A stretch of 64,000 bases of DNA, taken from Mactra quadrangularis. Taxonomy: Eukaryota > Mollusca > Bivalvia > Venerida > Mactridae. The translations under genes and the position numbers were made by a program. Position 1 is the first letter of the stretch; every line of letters begins with the position of its first letter. Below, piece by piece: positions 27,301-42,300 of this stretch. Where the stretch lies: positions 39,891,917-39,955,916 of the forward strand of contig CM046298.1 in NCBI GenBank assembly GCA_025267735.1, read 5' to 3'. The notes beneath the pieces were generated by a model, which ran no database searches, had not been told where the DNA came from, and worked only from the letters and a program-made list of their open reading frames with translations.

Positions 27301-30300
27301 TCTATTGGCGATCTTTTCTAACTATGATTAAGTGCAGCGGACCAGTTAATTTTAAGAGCATAAGAGTTACGGACCAGGGTTGAGTTCAGTAACTGCGAAC
27401 GTTATAGAACGTTCCGCAACGATACATTCGGAAGTCCTCGTCCATTTGCTGCAAATAATCTCGGACATATTTGGACGCTATTTTGAAATGTCCGGCGTTA
27501 AAGTAAACAAATGTATGACCGAGGAGTCCGAATGCATCGTTATGTAACGTACTGTAGCGTTTTGTGTAATTGAACTTGCTTCTGGTTATAGATCGAGCAG
27601 ATGTAAGATTATTTTTGCAGACTTTTTTAATTATGAAAAGTTTGGTACTATATTGACGGACTATTGACCAGACGGACCAGGTAATTTTAAGAGAGTTAAA
27701 ATGACGGACATTTACACCTAGGTGAAAAGCTCGCCAGTTTTTAATTTGTTCGAATGGAGTATGTTTTCTCGAGTCCGAGTGAATTCATTATTAAGAAAAA
27801 TGATTTCTATTCGAAATAGCTTGCCTTTTGTATTTAAGTGCATCTTTTCGGAATTAAAATACATGTTAAATCCTTTCGTGTATCCGGCAACAAAATTCTT
27901 CCGTAACAAGTAAAGGTATGACTACTCTCTAATACACTGGTTTGAAAGATTCACTCGCTGACTCTCTACCTCTGCTTAAATATTATGCGCAAACTGATAT
28001 TTCTATTTCAAGGCAAAGACACACACATTTAGATTGCATGACTGTCTCGTGATTAAAAAATAAATCAATAAATGCAACAAATGTTCACGCCTGTAAAATC
28101 AAAATGTCGAAATTCAAAGATGCTGGACAGTTATGCATTAGTTAGATGATTGGTTACACGGATTGGTAAGAACAGATCCGCAATGTGAGGAGCACTTGAC
28201 TAAACAGAAGCGATAAGTCATGTAAATAGCTTCTGTTCTGAAGAACTATGTTTTCCCTTCTGTCGATCTTTTTAAGCGTCATGCAAATATGAATTACTGG
28301 AAATAAATCCAACTAAAACCAAACATCCTATCGGCATAAAGATGGTGTCTAGATCCAGACCATTCGCGTACTCCAAATTTGTCAAGATTCTCAATCTAAC
28401 TAGTATCGAGAATCTTACTAGGCTTTTGGAACAAGATTGTTACATTTGAACAGAAAAACGTTTTATGACAAGTTACCTTTTAATTACTGAAAAACCTTAA
28501 CATGACAATTCAATATAATGCTCTTTTGAGTTACCTTTAGATTATACTTAATCATTCTTTTTTGTTTGCCGTGACAATCCCTTTGCTGCATTTAGCAGCA
28601 ATTTTTTACTTGTACAGTTTATTGGAAGGTTCACGAGGTCGACCATGTCGGCACCTGTTAATTCTTAAATTTTTCATAGCATTGTGAGCAATAGTCAAGT
28701 CATGATTCCAATAAGGTTTTAGATAAGAGCGAAATCGCTTTTGTGTAAAACTTTCTTTGGCACATCGCGATAAAGAAGCAACAATCTGGTCATATGTATC
28801 ACCGATAGATGAAGGGTTTAATTCACAATGAGATAACTTTGTAAGGTCACTATAGTTCAATAAGCTAGCATTGTATTGGGCAATTTGCTCATCGTTACAT
28901 TTGTTCCAATTGATATGAATTATATCATTATACGGTGACTCTTGAGATACATAAGGTATACATATTGAACATACTACAGGTCTATGACATGATACATTTA
29001 AACAATCATCGTCAAGTATTTTACAATATGATATCAAATCAACCATCTCATATGAGATACATACAAAGTCTATCAAAGTACTGTATCTACCATCATATGA
29101 TACATATGTGTTTTTAGCACCTAAACATTGATCACCTGTATTCACAGGGTATAAATTAGTACTCGTACAAAAGTTATAAAATGTTATATAAAATCCCTGG
29201 TTGAAACAAAATTAACGATTGAAATAATTTTCTTATTGTTTAATAATGTTAGAAATGAGAAATATATTACAATATAACATCTCCATTTTAAATAAATTTA
29301 TTGTCCGTCCGTGAATTTTTATACACCATATTTTCATTGTAACAAAAGCTTTAAAGTTAAATTGCAACAGCTAATTCAATCCTCATAGTTATTGTTAAGC
29401 CGTCAATAACTATTTTTGTTTCGTTTGTCGGTTGCAAAATTTTACTTTGACTGAAATGACCATGCATTCATTAGTATAACTGTTTGATTATTTTTTACAT
29501 TTTTAATAATATTGTTTAACATGAATTAACTAGTCAGTAACAATGTTTTCAAGGTATCTTCGTTTAAAGAAATAATTACGGTAGTGGTGAAATTAAAACA
29601 GTTGCATGTCGTTCTTTCAGTTATTATTATGCCGCCAAAATAAACTACAACACTTAATTAATGTGTAAAAGTATTCATTTATCAGAGAGATATGAATATA
29701 TTAAAATGCAAATTATATACATATAAATATATTATAAGCAATAAAGGAGTATTTTCTAGTAAAATTATTTTAAAGTAATATTATTTTTATAATACTGATT
29801 TCATCGATTCGTATAGTCGATAATCAAATCTGCCAAAAATTACATTTTTAAAAAAAAATATATGAAAAATCCAAAAATTTTGGAAAAAAGTGCAAAACAG
29901 ACCAACACTTCATGTAGATATTTTAAAAATAAAAAATGCTCCGGAAACTAGAAACATACAGCTTTCTCATGTCGTTTGCACAAATTTGATCAAAGGATCT
30001 ATTGACAATCGAGCATCGAATTGAGATTATGTATGGGCCTAAAAGTTGGACATGATTAGAATAGTTAGCACCTTGGTGCCAAAAGTCAACGTTCTTACAG
30101 TTAATATTAAAGTTTGTCTGGTTCCCAGTCGTACTTTGGCAGGTAAAAGTACGTCAGGCAAAGCATGATCATGGCCGCACTCTATGTAATGAATAAGATA
30201 TTAGATAATTATGTTTTCAAATGAGCATTTCTCACTACACAGGCTTAAATCAAAGGATCATTGTACAAGAATTGCAGTGGATACATTTTTAGTTGTTCAA

Positions 30301-33300
30301 AATAAAGTATCCGAAATTCTAACGAGACTAATCCACGTCCGAATTTTGTTCACTTGAGACATGTTTTTGTTAATCGTCGGCTTAATATACGTGTAATCTG
30401 AAAAATCGAAAACGAATGTCCTATATAGTACCTAACTCCTACTAAAGTAACTGTGTACAGCAAATGATCATGCAAGATTAAGAAAACATTATATCTGTAT
30501 AATAACTCAGGAGGCCGCAATGATTCCCGTTTGCCTGGCCCGATAACGATAGTGGTAAGGGGCAGGTAATCCAGGCTAATATTAAAGTAATCTGAGCTGC
30601 AAGACTTGTTTTCATCGCTGTTGTGTAGATTTTGACCCAATTTGAAATGAATCATTCTATCACAGCCAGCGATTGCACACAACGCAAAATTAGCTCAAAC
30701 ATGTCAAACTTAAAAAAGAAATTACTTAAGTCCGATGTTAAAAATAGAGTTTCGACTTGATGAAATCTACGCATTGATTGGTCGGCCCAAAGAGTACCTG
30801 AACCTGACCCACTTTGCCAGGGAGATTTATGGAGTTTGCGTGACCTTGCATCGTAATTATGCCTCTCCATAAATCTCCCTGGCAAAGTGGGTCAGGTTCA
30901 GGTACGAATTGAAAATTACTGGATGCTTTGTGAAACTCAACTTCAACGTTCATCTCTATTTACTTTGTTCATATATGTTTAGTATGATTGCAAGTCAGTT
31001 AAATGATTTCTTTTCGGATATAAAGTGATTTAAAATAAAACAAGAGTTGTCTGTAAATATATATGAACATAATTATATACATGTTCGGTAGATATTTTTT
31101 CGGGGCCCGCATATTAAACAAATGAACCGTAAACTTAACTTTTTTGAGACTGCATATTGAAAATTCTGAAACCATATACTTAACCTTTTTTTCTAGACAA
31201 CCAATGGTATCATATATTCTATTCATTTCTCAATAATAGAAGGGATTTTCATTGGGCATACATGAATAGTAGAGCAAATTGCATTCATTGTTTAAAATAT
31301 AGGTCAAAAGTTTACTTGGACAGCTGCGCCGAAAAAATAATTTGTGATTGTTACCTGTTTGATTAACGATAAAATATCAGATGAGGAGTCTCCATTGATT
31401 ACGTCTGAAAAGAAAACAAATCAAGCAATTTAATAAAATGAATACGTTATATTCAAGTTATACTATTTTTAATCATGGTCAAAGCATGCACATGTTTTAA
31501 TGGCTATAAATCAGACACGTTCAAGTCCGTGAGTGACTTAACCCCCTTAGTAAAAATCAACATCACTGGATTACAAATTTATATTTTTATTGTTGTAATT
31601 TTTCAGTTCCTCCTAAATAAGGATTCCAAAAATCGCATGCAGCCACCGTTTAACCCATGTACATGCATTTATATCAACACTCAATTTCTAACATTACAAA
31701 AGGGGTGACTTTACAAGTTAAAGTATGCTAAGTTATTCATGTCCAGACATAAAGATAATCATGAGCTAACTTGCTCACTGGCATTAAATAAAGTTTTATA
31801 TTTGCACAGTGATAAAGTTTTGCTCTGTCACTGAGATTAATGAAATTTATTTCACCCTGCTATATATTTACTTTTAATGTTTGTATGATATATACTATGT
31901 AATAATCTTTTTTCTATCAGAGATCATACGTCAACGATACTTGAAGACAAAATTTTATACCAAAAAGGGAACGATGATAAAACCCTTAAATCATCCTCGT
32001 TTTTGAATGTAGGGTTATATTGAACGAGATGTTTAAACAATCACTTGTCTTTTTATCAGTTTTATCTTGTTTATTTATACAGACAATACCCTTTAAAATG
32101 AGATAACAGTTCATCCGTTAACCACAGGAGATTTTATCAAAATGGTATACCCTGCTTTAGACTGATTGCACCATACTTCTATAAAGGTGAAATACTGCCT
32201 TTATGGATATTTGCCTTAACTCGTGGAACGCATCTTTTCTTCGAATCTGCATTAACCAATAGGGGTGTAACGGCTGACCGATGTACTGGTTAATCGTTCG
32301 GAACAACCTCGGCGATCATCTACGAAGATATACATAAAAGATCGCCGAGGTACTTCCGAATGCTGGTTAATATTGCAATACGAATTCTGACGGTTTTAAG
32401 CTGGTTCTTTTTACCTGAACCGGTTTTTTTAGTTATGAGCCATATTAATTGTTTTTATCATAATCTAAACTTAACTGTTTGAATAAATGTTAGACTATGT
32501 TGAAAACTTAAATATGATTAATATGGAAACAAGAAAAGGCATGAAAACGTAGTTTTGTTGACTCAGCTAAAAATACTTCCTTGATAGAGTCAAACAATGT
32601 GGCATTTATTGAATTTTTGGTTAGTATGTTGTATCGAGCACAGATTTAAGGCGCTGTTTAATCTATGCAACATGCATGTGCATGCATACATTACATATTT
32701 GTTTGCTTAGTTCCTGTCATAAATATCAAATATTTGAATTATGCATTAACGTATCACAGAATTGACATGCATGACTTTGACTATTGAAGGTCATCAAAGT
32801 TTCATGATTCTAATGCATGCCATGTTGTTTTAGATCGGGGGTACAAAACAATACACTGTAGCCAGTTTAATTAGTGAACGCTCACCCAACTGGTTTTTTT
32901 TGTCTCAAAATGTGCCTTTGTATAAACCTAGCGATTGCAAATGTAAATGAAGACAAGGTATTTAATCCACGTTGTATGTACAATCGAAGGGCGATAACTC
33001 CTTAAAAATATTCAAAAATGAACATGTTGATATGCTCTGCAACTAGGTTTGGTAATAAAGATTTGTTTTTACATGGGGGTCTCCATGTTAAATAGTGGAC
33101 TGTAGTAAATCCTCATTAAAATCTGTCGCGGACGATTACATTAGGCCGCGCACGCGCAATAAAAGGAATAATTACTACTGCAATTGATATAGTCCGCATT
33201 GCATGTTACAAGTAACAAGTACACGATACGCTAGCTGTGCAATTGAAATACATGTATATCTAATCTGACTTTTGTTAGGTAAAGGTCCCTTGTATCGCTT

Positions 33301-36300
33301 TCGTTTATTGTATTCGCCATATATAAAGGATAAAAAACCCATGTCCGACAGGGCTATTGGCGCTTTGACTTTAAAGTAAAGATAGCGTTACTGAAAATGA
33401 CCAACAGCTATAGCCTAACCGTCAGATATTCTTAAGCTAATTTTAGAGAAGCATTGAGTATACGATTGTAACTTCGACTTCGCGAAAAAAGACCATATCA
33501 AGTATGCTCAAGCTTATCTAGTTATTACTTGTTGGATACTTGAATTACTATATCAGGTATCATCAAGGACCTTTAATAATGTATTTAGATTATCATAAGT
33601 GTTGTTTGAAGATACTAAATATCTCAATACTGCGCTTGTATGACACAGGATAACCCCATGAGAACTTCCATTCGGAACGCCTCGATCTTTCATGAATGAA
33701 TAATCTCGGAAGGATTCGTGGGGGCTCTACCCTGAAGCTTTGGATTTTACTACCTACGCGAGGCGAAGCACAGGCGAAACACGTAACAGTTATGCAAAAT
33801 AGTTCTTGTAGTATACACATAGATCTTTGTCAAAACATATTTCTATGTTATATATTGAACAAAATATTGTTCAGCGATATCATTGAACTGTGTTATTTCA
33901 AATTTACGGACTAAAAACGGAACAGCACTTATCGCCTAAACGATCGTGTATTTGTTTACTTCAACACCGGTAGTTTTAAAATGGCGCCTAAATATATCCG
34001 AGGTTATTCGTAGCGAATGGCCGAGGAGTTCCGAATGAAGAACTTCCTATATCTGATCGAATAAATACGATGCACTATAATACAGTAATACAGTAACTGT
34101 TGTACAGTCAAACTTAGTTCCAAAGTTCACCTATAGTAGCTGACGTTGCTGTTTTTTACATTAGAATGGGTAATCATTGGCTAGGCTTGTGTGCTTCGCT
34201 TTTGTTAGAAAATTCATCAATTATTATATTGTCATACATGTATATAATTATGTACATGTTCAATCTAAAGTTCGTACAAAAAATTAACCCTGTTTATGTA
34301 AACGGTTCAAATAACTAATCCAAGACAGGGGATGCTCAGGATGACATAAAACTGTTTTATAATATTTATTTTGTTAATATGTTTTTATGAGTGTCTTGAT
34401 AATGTTATGGTTAAGTATCATACCGCTACAATCAAACTCATGATTGACTAAGGGGTTGGTTGTCAATCCGCCACACTAATTTTGTAAATAAAAACTGCGC
34501 AAGTTTAATTTTTAAAACTGTCCTAACTTTGGAATGGATTGGTTTATTTTTATGTTAATCCAAACAGTTAATGTTATTTTGTGATAACTACTATGTTGAA
34601 ATTAACTGGAAATTAAATTTGTTTATAAACCATATGCAGACGGCATGGTTACAAGTCAAAAACACTGAATATTAGGGGTGTAACAATACGGTAAAAACCG
34701 TATTACAATATATTGCAATATGCCTAACCCATATCGCAATATATTGCAATACGTATCGGTTTTTTTTGCGTAGACAATCGAAGCAGTAATTAAAACACAT
34801 TTAATGTCCTCATTAGATCAGCAACAAATATATATGTGCATTTTAAGTGCTTTCTTGTACGTACGTTTAAATGAGTTGTGAAAAAAGATTATATGTAAGA
34901 AAATACATAGCTAAAAACAGCCTTTCAAAGAGAATTAACCTTCGTTAACCAACTGTTTAACCTACAAAAGCAGAATATGATAGTTTCAAGTTTTCAACAA
35001 ATTTATTTATTCAAACCTTAAAATTTCATAGTCTGATGAAAACTATTAGCATGGGAAATAATTGCGAACCAAAACCGGTTCATAGAAACTTGAACCGGTT
35101 AAAAACCGACAGACTTCGTATTGCAATATTAACGGGTATATCGGTTAACCGTCACACCCCTACTGAATATACATGTATACCGGTCGTCTAGGGTTTAAAT
35201 AAAAACATGAGGAGAAGTCATTATTCAATGCAAATAAATCTGGGTTTTTTTCTTAAAACAAACTATCACAAAATGTAAACCCCCTCATGATTATCACGAT
35301 GATAAGTAATTTAATCACAGTGTGAGGTAGAGAGAGAACCACGTCTTCATACCATTAGAGTAAAACATTGAGATATTAACAGGTTAAACAAATACATTAA
35401 CAAACTTATTACAATCATTAATTTCAAACTACTTTGAAATATTGATAGTTTCAATAAATTAATTTCATGTTATGTGAATTCCACCATGTCACATTTAAAA
35501 AACTTTATCAGCAATTTTAAAACGAGGCTTTGAAATATTTTATGAGTACGTTTCATGGAAGGCGCGAATTTGACTGCGAGGTAGAACTTGAATATTCATG
35601 AACTGTTTCACGCTGACAACATTCCCATATCTCATGTATGCTTCCACCCACTAGTCTGGTCCGTTCCTATATTACTTTTAAGTATTTTCTATTTGTTTGT
35701 GATAACCCATTTCATAAAGGCATTGTGTCGATAATAAATAAAAAAAAACTGTTTGTATGGGCAAGGAAATCAGAACTAGGAACCAGGAAGTAAACTGCTT
35801 GAGTTATTTATTCTTAGTACATGTAATCAACATGTACCAACTTGTTTTACAACCGAGATAAAATACATTATAGGCACAGGAGTACTAAAGTAATGTTTCC
35901 ATGGTGCTGTACGCAACATTTCACATGTGTCAGTCATATTGTAGCGTTCAGTCGACCTACTCACGGTCCGCTGATAGGCCGAGCTCTTTTGGAGCCAAGC
36001 TTTAAACTTTGCACTAAGTACATAGCCTCTCCGGTGCTGACAACGGTTCTACTTTATGCAGTGATTGGCAGAAGAATGGCCATAGAAAATAGTTCAAGAT
36101 CAAACTACACGGTAGAATGTAGGTCCCGTCCCGTAAAAGAACCAAATACCTCTTAATTTTAAGACTTCAGTTGAAAGTTTAATAAAGTGCGGCAACTTTC
36201 AACTTGCAACTTGTCCCATCTTCCATCAATAAAATGTGCCGTATGAACAAAATTTTCATGAAATTCAAAACTGATCACTTGCCGTTATATGCACGCACCT

Positions 36301-39300
36301 TTTTAGAATACCAGTGCAAGTGAATCAATTATGTTGCAAAATAGTTAAACCCGTTTAATAACCTTGATCAATGTCGTCGAATGGGATCGGTAAAGCATAT
36401 CTCATATTAATAAATAATAAATTGATTGGACATAAAGTTAGTTTTATAACCATGTATATTTTGATAAAATGACAAACATGACCTTATATGGCAGGCCTGA
36501 CAATCCTGATATTTATCGTTGATCTATTCACGACAGGACATGCCGTTGTTTATAATTACATGATGTCAATATTGACTTAATATCAAATTCCTTTTGCACT
36601 GATTATTTTGTGCATGCTGTTCTTAGTTACTTGTTGTTGTTAAATCAAACAGCCAACACTTGATTTTGTTTTCTTTTTGCACAGCATGACTGTGTAAATG
36701 ACTGCAAACACCATTTATTCATGCCGATTACAAATAAGTACTGTTCTGTCGTAGCATTTCAATTTGAAGAGACTTATTTAGTCGAACTTGGCATATTTGG
36801 GAGTTTTGACAACATAATAGTATTTTAATTACCAGATAGAAAATGATTCAATTAGTTTTAACAGGAAAGTAAATGCAAAGTTTTGATAAATTGATTAAAT
36901 TTACTTTAAAATGGTTTTAAAGTATGAGACCAAAAGGCATAGTGTTTAAATCAAATATTGCGGTTTCTTGGCGTATCTGTCTTTTTTAGCATTTCTCAAG
37001 TTCACGTTTTTTTGTATTTCATGAAATAGAAACTTTTTGTATTGCGGGTTTAGCGCAAGACGGTCGTAACTCAATATAAGAAAAGAGTGAGTTACAACCC
37101 TTTTGCGCTGAACCCGCGATATGTTTGTATGTCAAAGTGGATGTTGATTCGTTGTAGTGTTCAGCAAGGGATATCCAATCCAGTCATGTCCGGGTTCCAA
37201 TCCATGACGCGGAAGGTTATACTCATTAGTGAAATAGTACAAATAGTACATGTACAATAAGCTGTTTCAGTAATTTGTAAAAAGGAGGAATTTAAAGTCT
37301 AACAAAGAGTATTTCGTAACCTGTATTGTATTCAATTAAGATATAATTATATTTGTATTGATGTACCCTTTATACACAACAAACAAACAATCAAATGTAA
37401 AACATTTAATGAGATATCTTTTATATTTGCGGAAACGAAATGTATCAAATCATTGTTTTGCCACGCTGCCATGGTTTTGTATTGATATTCAAGCCGCTTA
37501 CTTTAACTTCAGGTTGTTTGAAGTTGCATGTAAAATAACTTAAACTACGAAGGTTGATAAAAAATAAACCGGGTTTTTACCAATCTGATTAAATTCCGTT
37601 CTAAAATTTTCCGCTCGCCTACTTGCTAATTTAGATCTGGCCTTTTTCAAACGAAGGTCACGTTCAGGTGACCTTTTCTCATCATAATATTCATGACGAA
37701 ATTTTTATGATACGTAACTTGTTTACATCGTCTACGTCACGCAATTTGAAATGAGCCGCCCAATCACAGACTGTGAATAATACCGCTGTTAAATTAGCAT
37801 GCAAACTTTGGTCTAAAAATAGAAATTACGAAATCAAAATGTGATTAATAGTGGTTTCGTCTAAATGAAAGCTACGAATTGATTGGTCGACACAAAGTTC
37901 ATCTCGACATGACCTTCCACGGAGACAGTAGAGACCCTGTACGACAACGCTCTACAGGATATCTGTTTACGGAGATTTGGTTTTTACTCTCAAATAATAA
38001 GTATTACTTCAAATGAACATTTCTATACATCAATAAAAATTGCAATGTGTTGCAATTTTCTATCAATTTTATAAATATATATAGAAATGTTTTAATATTT
38101 TTGTATCATAATTATTGATATCCGATCAACTATAGCATAGACACCGTCAATATTACTGGCAGGATAATCTTTACTAACATTGAGTTATTGACTGGGGGTA
38201 TTTGATTATGGATTACTTGTAAGCCTAGGTTTAAGGCTAAATACCGAATAGCTCCATGTAATGTCTAGTCGTTATCAGTATAACATGTGTGTTTGACTCT
38301 AGGAACATAGTTCAACATTTGTAAACTAACGAGTACCATCAAGATTTGAAGATGGTCTTTACAAGATTATTGAAGTCTTACTCGGTGCGCGGATTGAATT
38401 AACTCACTGATAACATGGTTTCGTTTATCAATAGGGGGAGAATCTGTAAGTACCAAGGTATACAATATAAGTCATGTTTTCGCTCTTCAAATTAAGCTCA
38501 GCGACTTCGCTTAACTCTAGTAAAGTATCCAGAAGTTTTACAATAATGTCACTTGAGGCATGAGTTGAAGCATCCTTAATGTTTACTTATACATAAGTAG
38601 ATATAATGATAAAATTACAAAAACTTAGTTACACTTAAATAGTCGTTGAAATCTATTATTACATCAAGGATACGGAGGCTCACATTGAGTGTTTTGCCAC
38701 AATGGTATTATTTAATTTCCTTTAGTATAGGGGCACGTGATGATAAATGCTTTAGTTCTCATTATGTTTCAGTTGTAAATGGTATGTGCATATTTAGTTA
38801 AGTGTGTACCAATCTGATTAAAACCCGATCTAAAATTTTCCGCTCACCTACTCGCTAATTTAGATCTGGCCGTTTTATAACGAGGGTCACGTTCAGGTGA
38901 CCTTTTTCTCATTATTATATTCATGACGAAATGGTTGTTTAGAAACTTATTAACATCATGTTTACATCGTCTAAGTCACGCCATTTTAAATAAGCCTCCA
39001 ATCGCAGGCTGTCAAATTAGCTCGCAAACCTTGCTCTAAAAGTAGAAACTACGAAATCAAAATGTTATTAATAGTGTTTCCTCTAGATGAAAGCTACGCA
39101 TTGATTGGTCTACATTAAGGTCATCTCGACGTGACCCTCCATTGAGAACTTAGAGATCCTGTACGACAACGCTCTACAGGATATCTGTTTACGGAGATTG
39201 AGTGTATACCAATTTATTCAGTGCAGCTGTAAAACAAGTTCTTACAACTTCGATTAATCACTTCCGAGTCTGCATCCTGGTTCCCTAGTATTGAATGAGA

Positions 39301-42300
39301 TAGAAGGATATTTAGTTTCTTGCTCAAGGAAACACCGGCGTAGGTTTTCAAGGGGATTCAAACCAACGTGAATGTGACTATCCAATGATTATCAGTCTAA
39401 CGTCGTAACCATTGCTTGGCCCGCTATATTATATTTTGTTTAGAGGTTTTTGTACGCCTCGTTTTGATCTACAACATTTCCATCGGTAGCAAAAAATATA
39501 AAAGATGTGATGCAGTGCATTTTGGTATAATTCATAGACAATATTAGATTAGTGACATTTTGTCCCGAGTTCACCCGGCAAATTGGATCTTACTGAGTAG
39601 TTTGCTACACTAGTATAGTTCAAGTTCCGGTTCTTTCTATTATGTATACCATTGTTCATTTTATTTGGGTGAGTGTGTTGTATTGGGGTTGTAAATTTCG
39701 AAATACTACTGTATGAGTCATGTCTAGGAAACATTTCCAAAATACCCACATTTAACTGTAATGGAATTGTTTGTTATATTTCATAACTTGCTCTTATAAC
39801 ACTTCGATGCGGCAGTTATTATTTTGCATTATTGTCCGTGGTCCCTTGGTAATAAAATTGAAAGAATTTCGATATAATGATACATAATCCACAACATGTT
39901 TTACAACTGTGCACGCAGTTGTAATAAAACAATTAAATACACTTGGAGCTGTCATAGGCGTGCAATTTGATAAATAAAAATGATTAATTGATTCATTTGT
40001 CTTGCAGTTTAGTTCTTACATTTGATGACATGTGTACAAAGTATAAAAAGGTCTAAATGGGTCTGAAGAATTTGTATTGAAAAAGAAGCCATAAATAAGT
40101 GCACCACGCATCAGATCGATCGAAAGGTTTAAGGAAACACTTGAAAATTCAAATTATTGTAAAGCTTACATGAATCCTTAGTTTAGTTTTGTATATTTAT
40201 ACAAAGTTCCTAAAATTTTCAGGATTAAAATAACTTAGAATATATCACCAAAAAACGTTCAATGTTTATTTTGATTTTAGACATTATTCGGTAGTCATAT
40301 GACCGTGATTACATGTAGTTAAGACAAAATACTCCGCTATTTCGCGCGTTTTTCATGAAATGTGTTCTCCATAACATGCAACTCACAAACACACAGTTAC
40401 AAGAAAAAGCAATCAGTGACATAAAAGTATTGCTCAATTCTATTCAACTGTTAGTGGCACATACATTTACCCCACTGATTCAAATACTTGATGCATGTTT
40501 GATAATACCCGTACACAAATACGGATAACTATACTGACACGCCAAAAAACTATACACTCAGTAAAAGACAAGTGTCTAATACAAAGTTGAATTCAATGTA
40601 GTTATGTTTGGTATCATTCTTTAGAAAAATCTTTTTGCCATCTATCTATGTAAATTTCATTAAATTTCAGTTAATATCTTAAGCATAATAAACGTTTAAA
40701 GAGAGAGGGACGAAAAGTAAAATTTTAAGACGTTCTTTTTTTCTTTGTTTACAAGTATTAATCTATGCGTTTACGATTGCTTGCAGTGATCCGTAGACGT
40801 GGTGGACATAATCACATAGTGGATATTATCACATTATTAAACTCTTTTCCTAAGTTAATACAAAGAAATTGAACTTTGTATGTGAAATTTGTCTTTTACT
40901 GAGTGTATAGTTTTGTTTTGCATGTCAGTATATTTCTCTCGATAGTGAGTACTAAGTATTGTATCGTATAAACACCTGTTCTCGAACCTTTCATAAAAAT
41001 GTTGTTTACTTTGCTACGTAATTGCGTATGACGTCATCAACTCCTGTGCACAAATGTTAAGTAAACAATCGACGCAACTACAGCTGTCAAACGAGAATAA
41101 TGCGCAAGAAACAGGTAATTAGAATGAATATTTTGTGATGGTTAATATTTTTCAGTAAATCTTTATTACCTTTTTCCGCTCTGTCAGTACAATCCATCAA
41201 ATATTGTTTAAAAGTATGTTATTGCAAAAGAAGCACATGGCAGGTAGCCATTCCTGTCTTCTGCTCATAAAGTCATGTGACAGCTAATTATAATCTCACA
41301 AATAGCCAAATACGGTAGAGGTTCGAAATTAGGTCATCTATTTTTAGCCGCCATGACAGTTTTCAAAGAATGGTATTGTTTTTTTTTTTCTGGAAGGATT
41401 TGGATTTGTTTCAAATATAAAATATCAACAAATATATGATAGAAAAGTGGAATATAGGTTAAAAGGTGTGTTTTAAATGTATTTTTCCAAAAATATTGTT
41501 GTATTGATTAAGAATGGCTCGTTGAGTCCTTAGATGTTCGAGAACCGGTGTGTCCACGCTACAGAATATTCAAATCAGCGAGGCCTATGTATGCGTCCCT
41601 GACAGTTGAATAAAATTGATCAATACAATGTGATTATATATTTGCATTATTTTAAATGAAAATAAAAAAAAATCAGGCTGTAACTGTTATGACAAGAATT
41701 AAAATGTCAAAACAGTGAATGTTATCTTGGACAAACAAGCCTGTCTCACTTGACAAAACCACTTTACAAGAACACATGTTGTTTACCAACTCTGGTTATA
41801 AATCATTTATTATTCATATATGACTATCGTACCATGTAAAACAATAAATATAAACATGAGGAGCAATATTATAAATAATATATCAAAAGGAAAAAGGGAT
41901 ACTGTTTTAGAATGCACAACTGTTAATTGCCTCATTTTACAATTCATTGAAGCGCATCTGCTTGACTATGAATTAATTGATTGATGTTTCTATTCCCAGA
42001 CAGGACTAAGGCCACAACAAGTTGATCATGTGTTCTATGGATTTTTTCTGGGGAAAATGGTGCGAGCGAGCGAAGAAATAAAAATAAAAACATGTTAATT
42101 TAATTGCTTTATATAGCAGATTAACCAAATTGTTATGAGCGAGCGAGGAAATAAAAAATAAAAATATGTAAAAACCGTCAAAATTAAGGTGCGAGCGAAT
42201 CCATAGAACATATGATCAACTTGTTGAGGCCTTACACACCGTTGCTGAGCTTGGTCATGAAATATTTTCCACGGCCATTATACAGCCAACCTATGTATTA

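Noticed and set aside
35842..36156. 104-codon plus-strand open frame as a gene
   Set aside because: No domain, no homologous copy and no splice context; it sits in prominin intron 1 and is likely chance.
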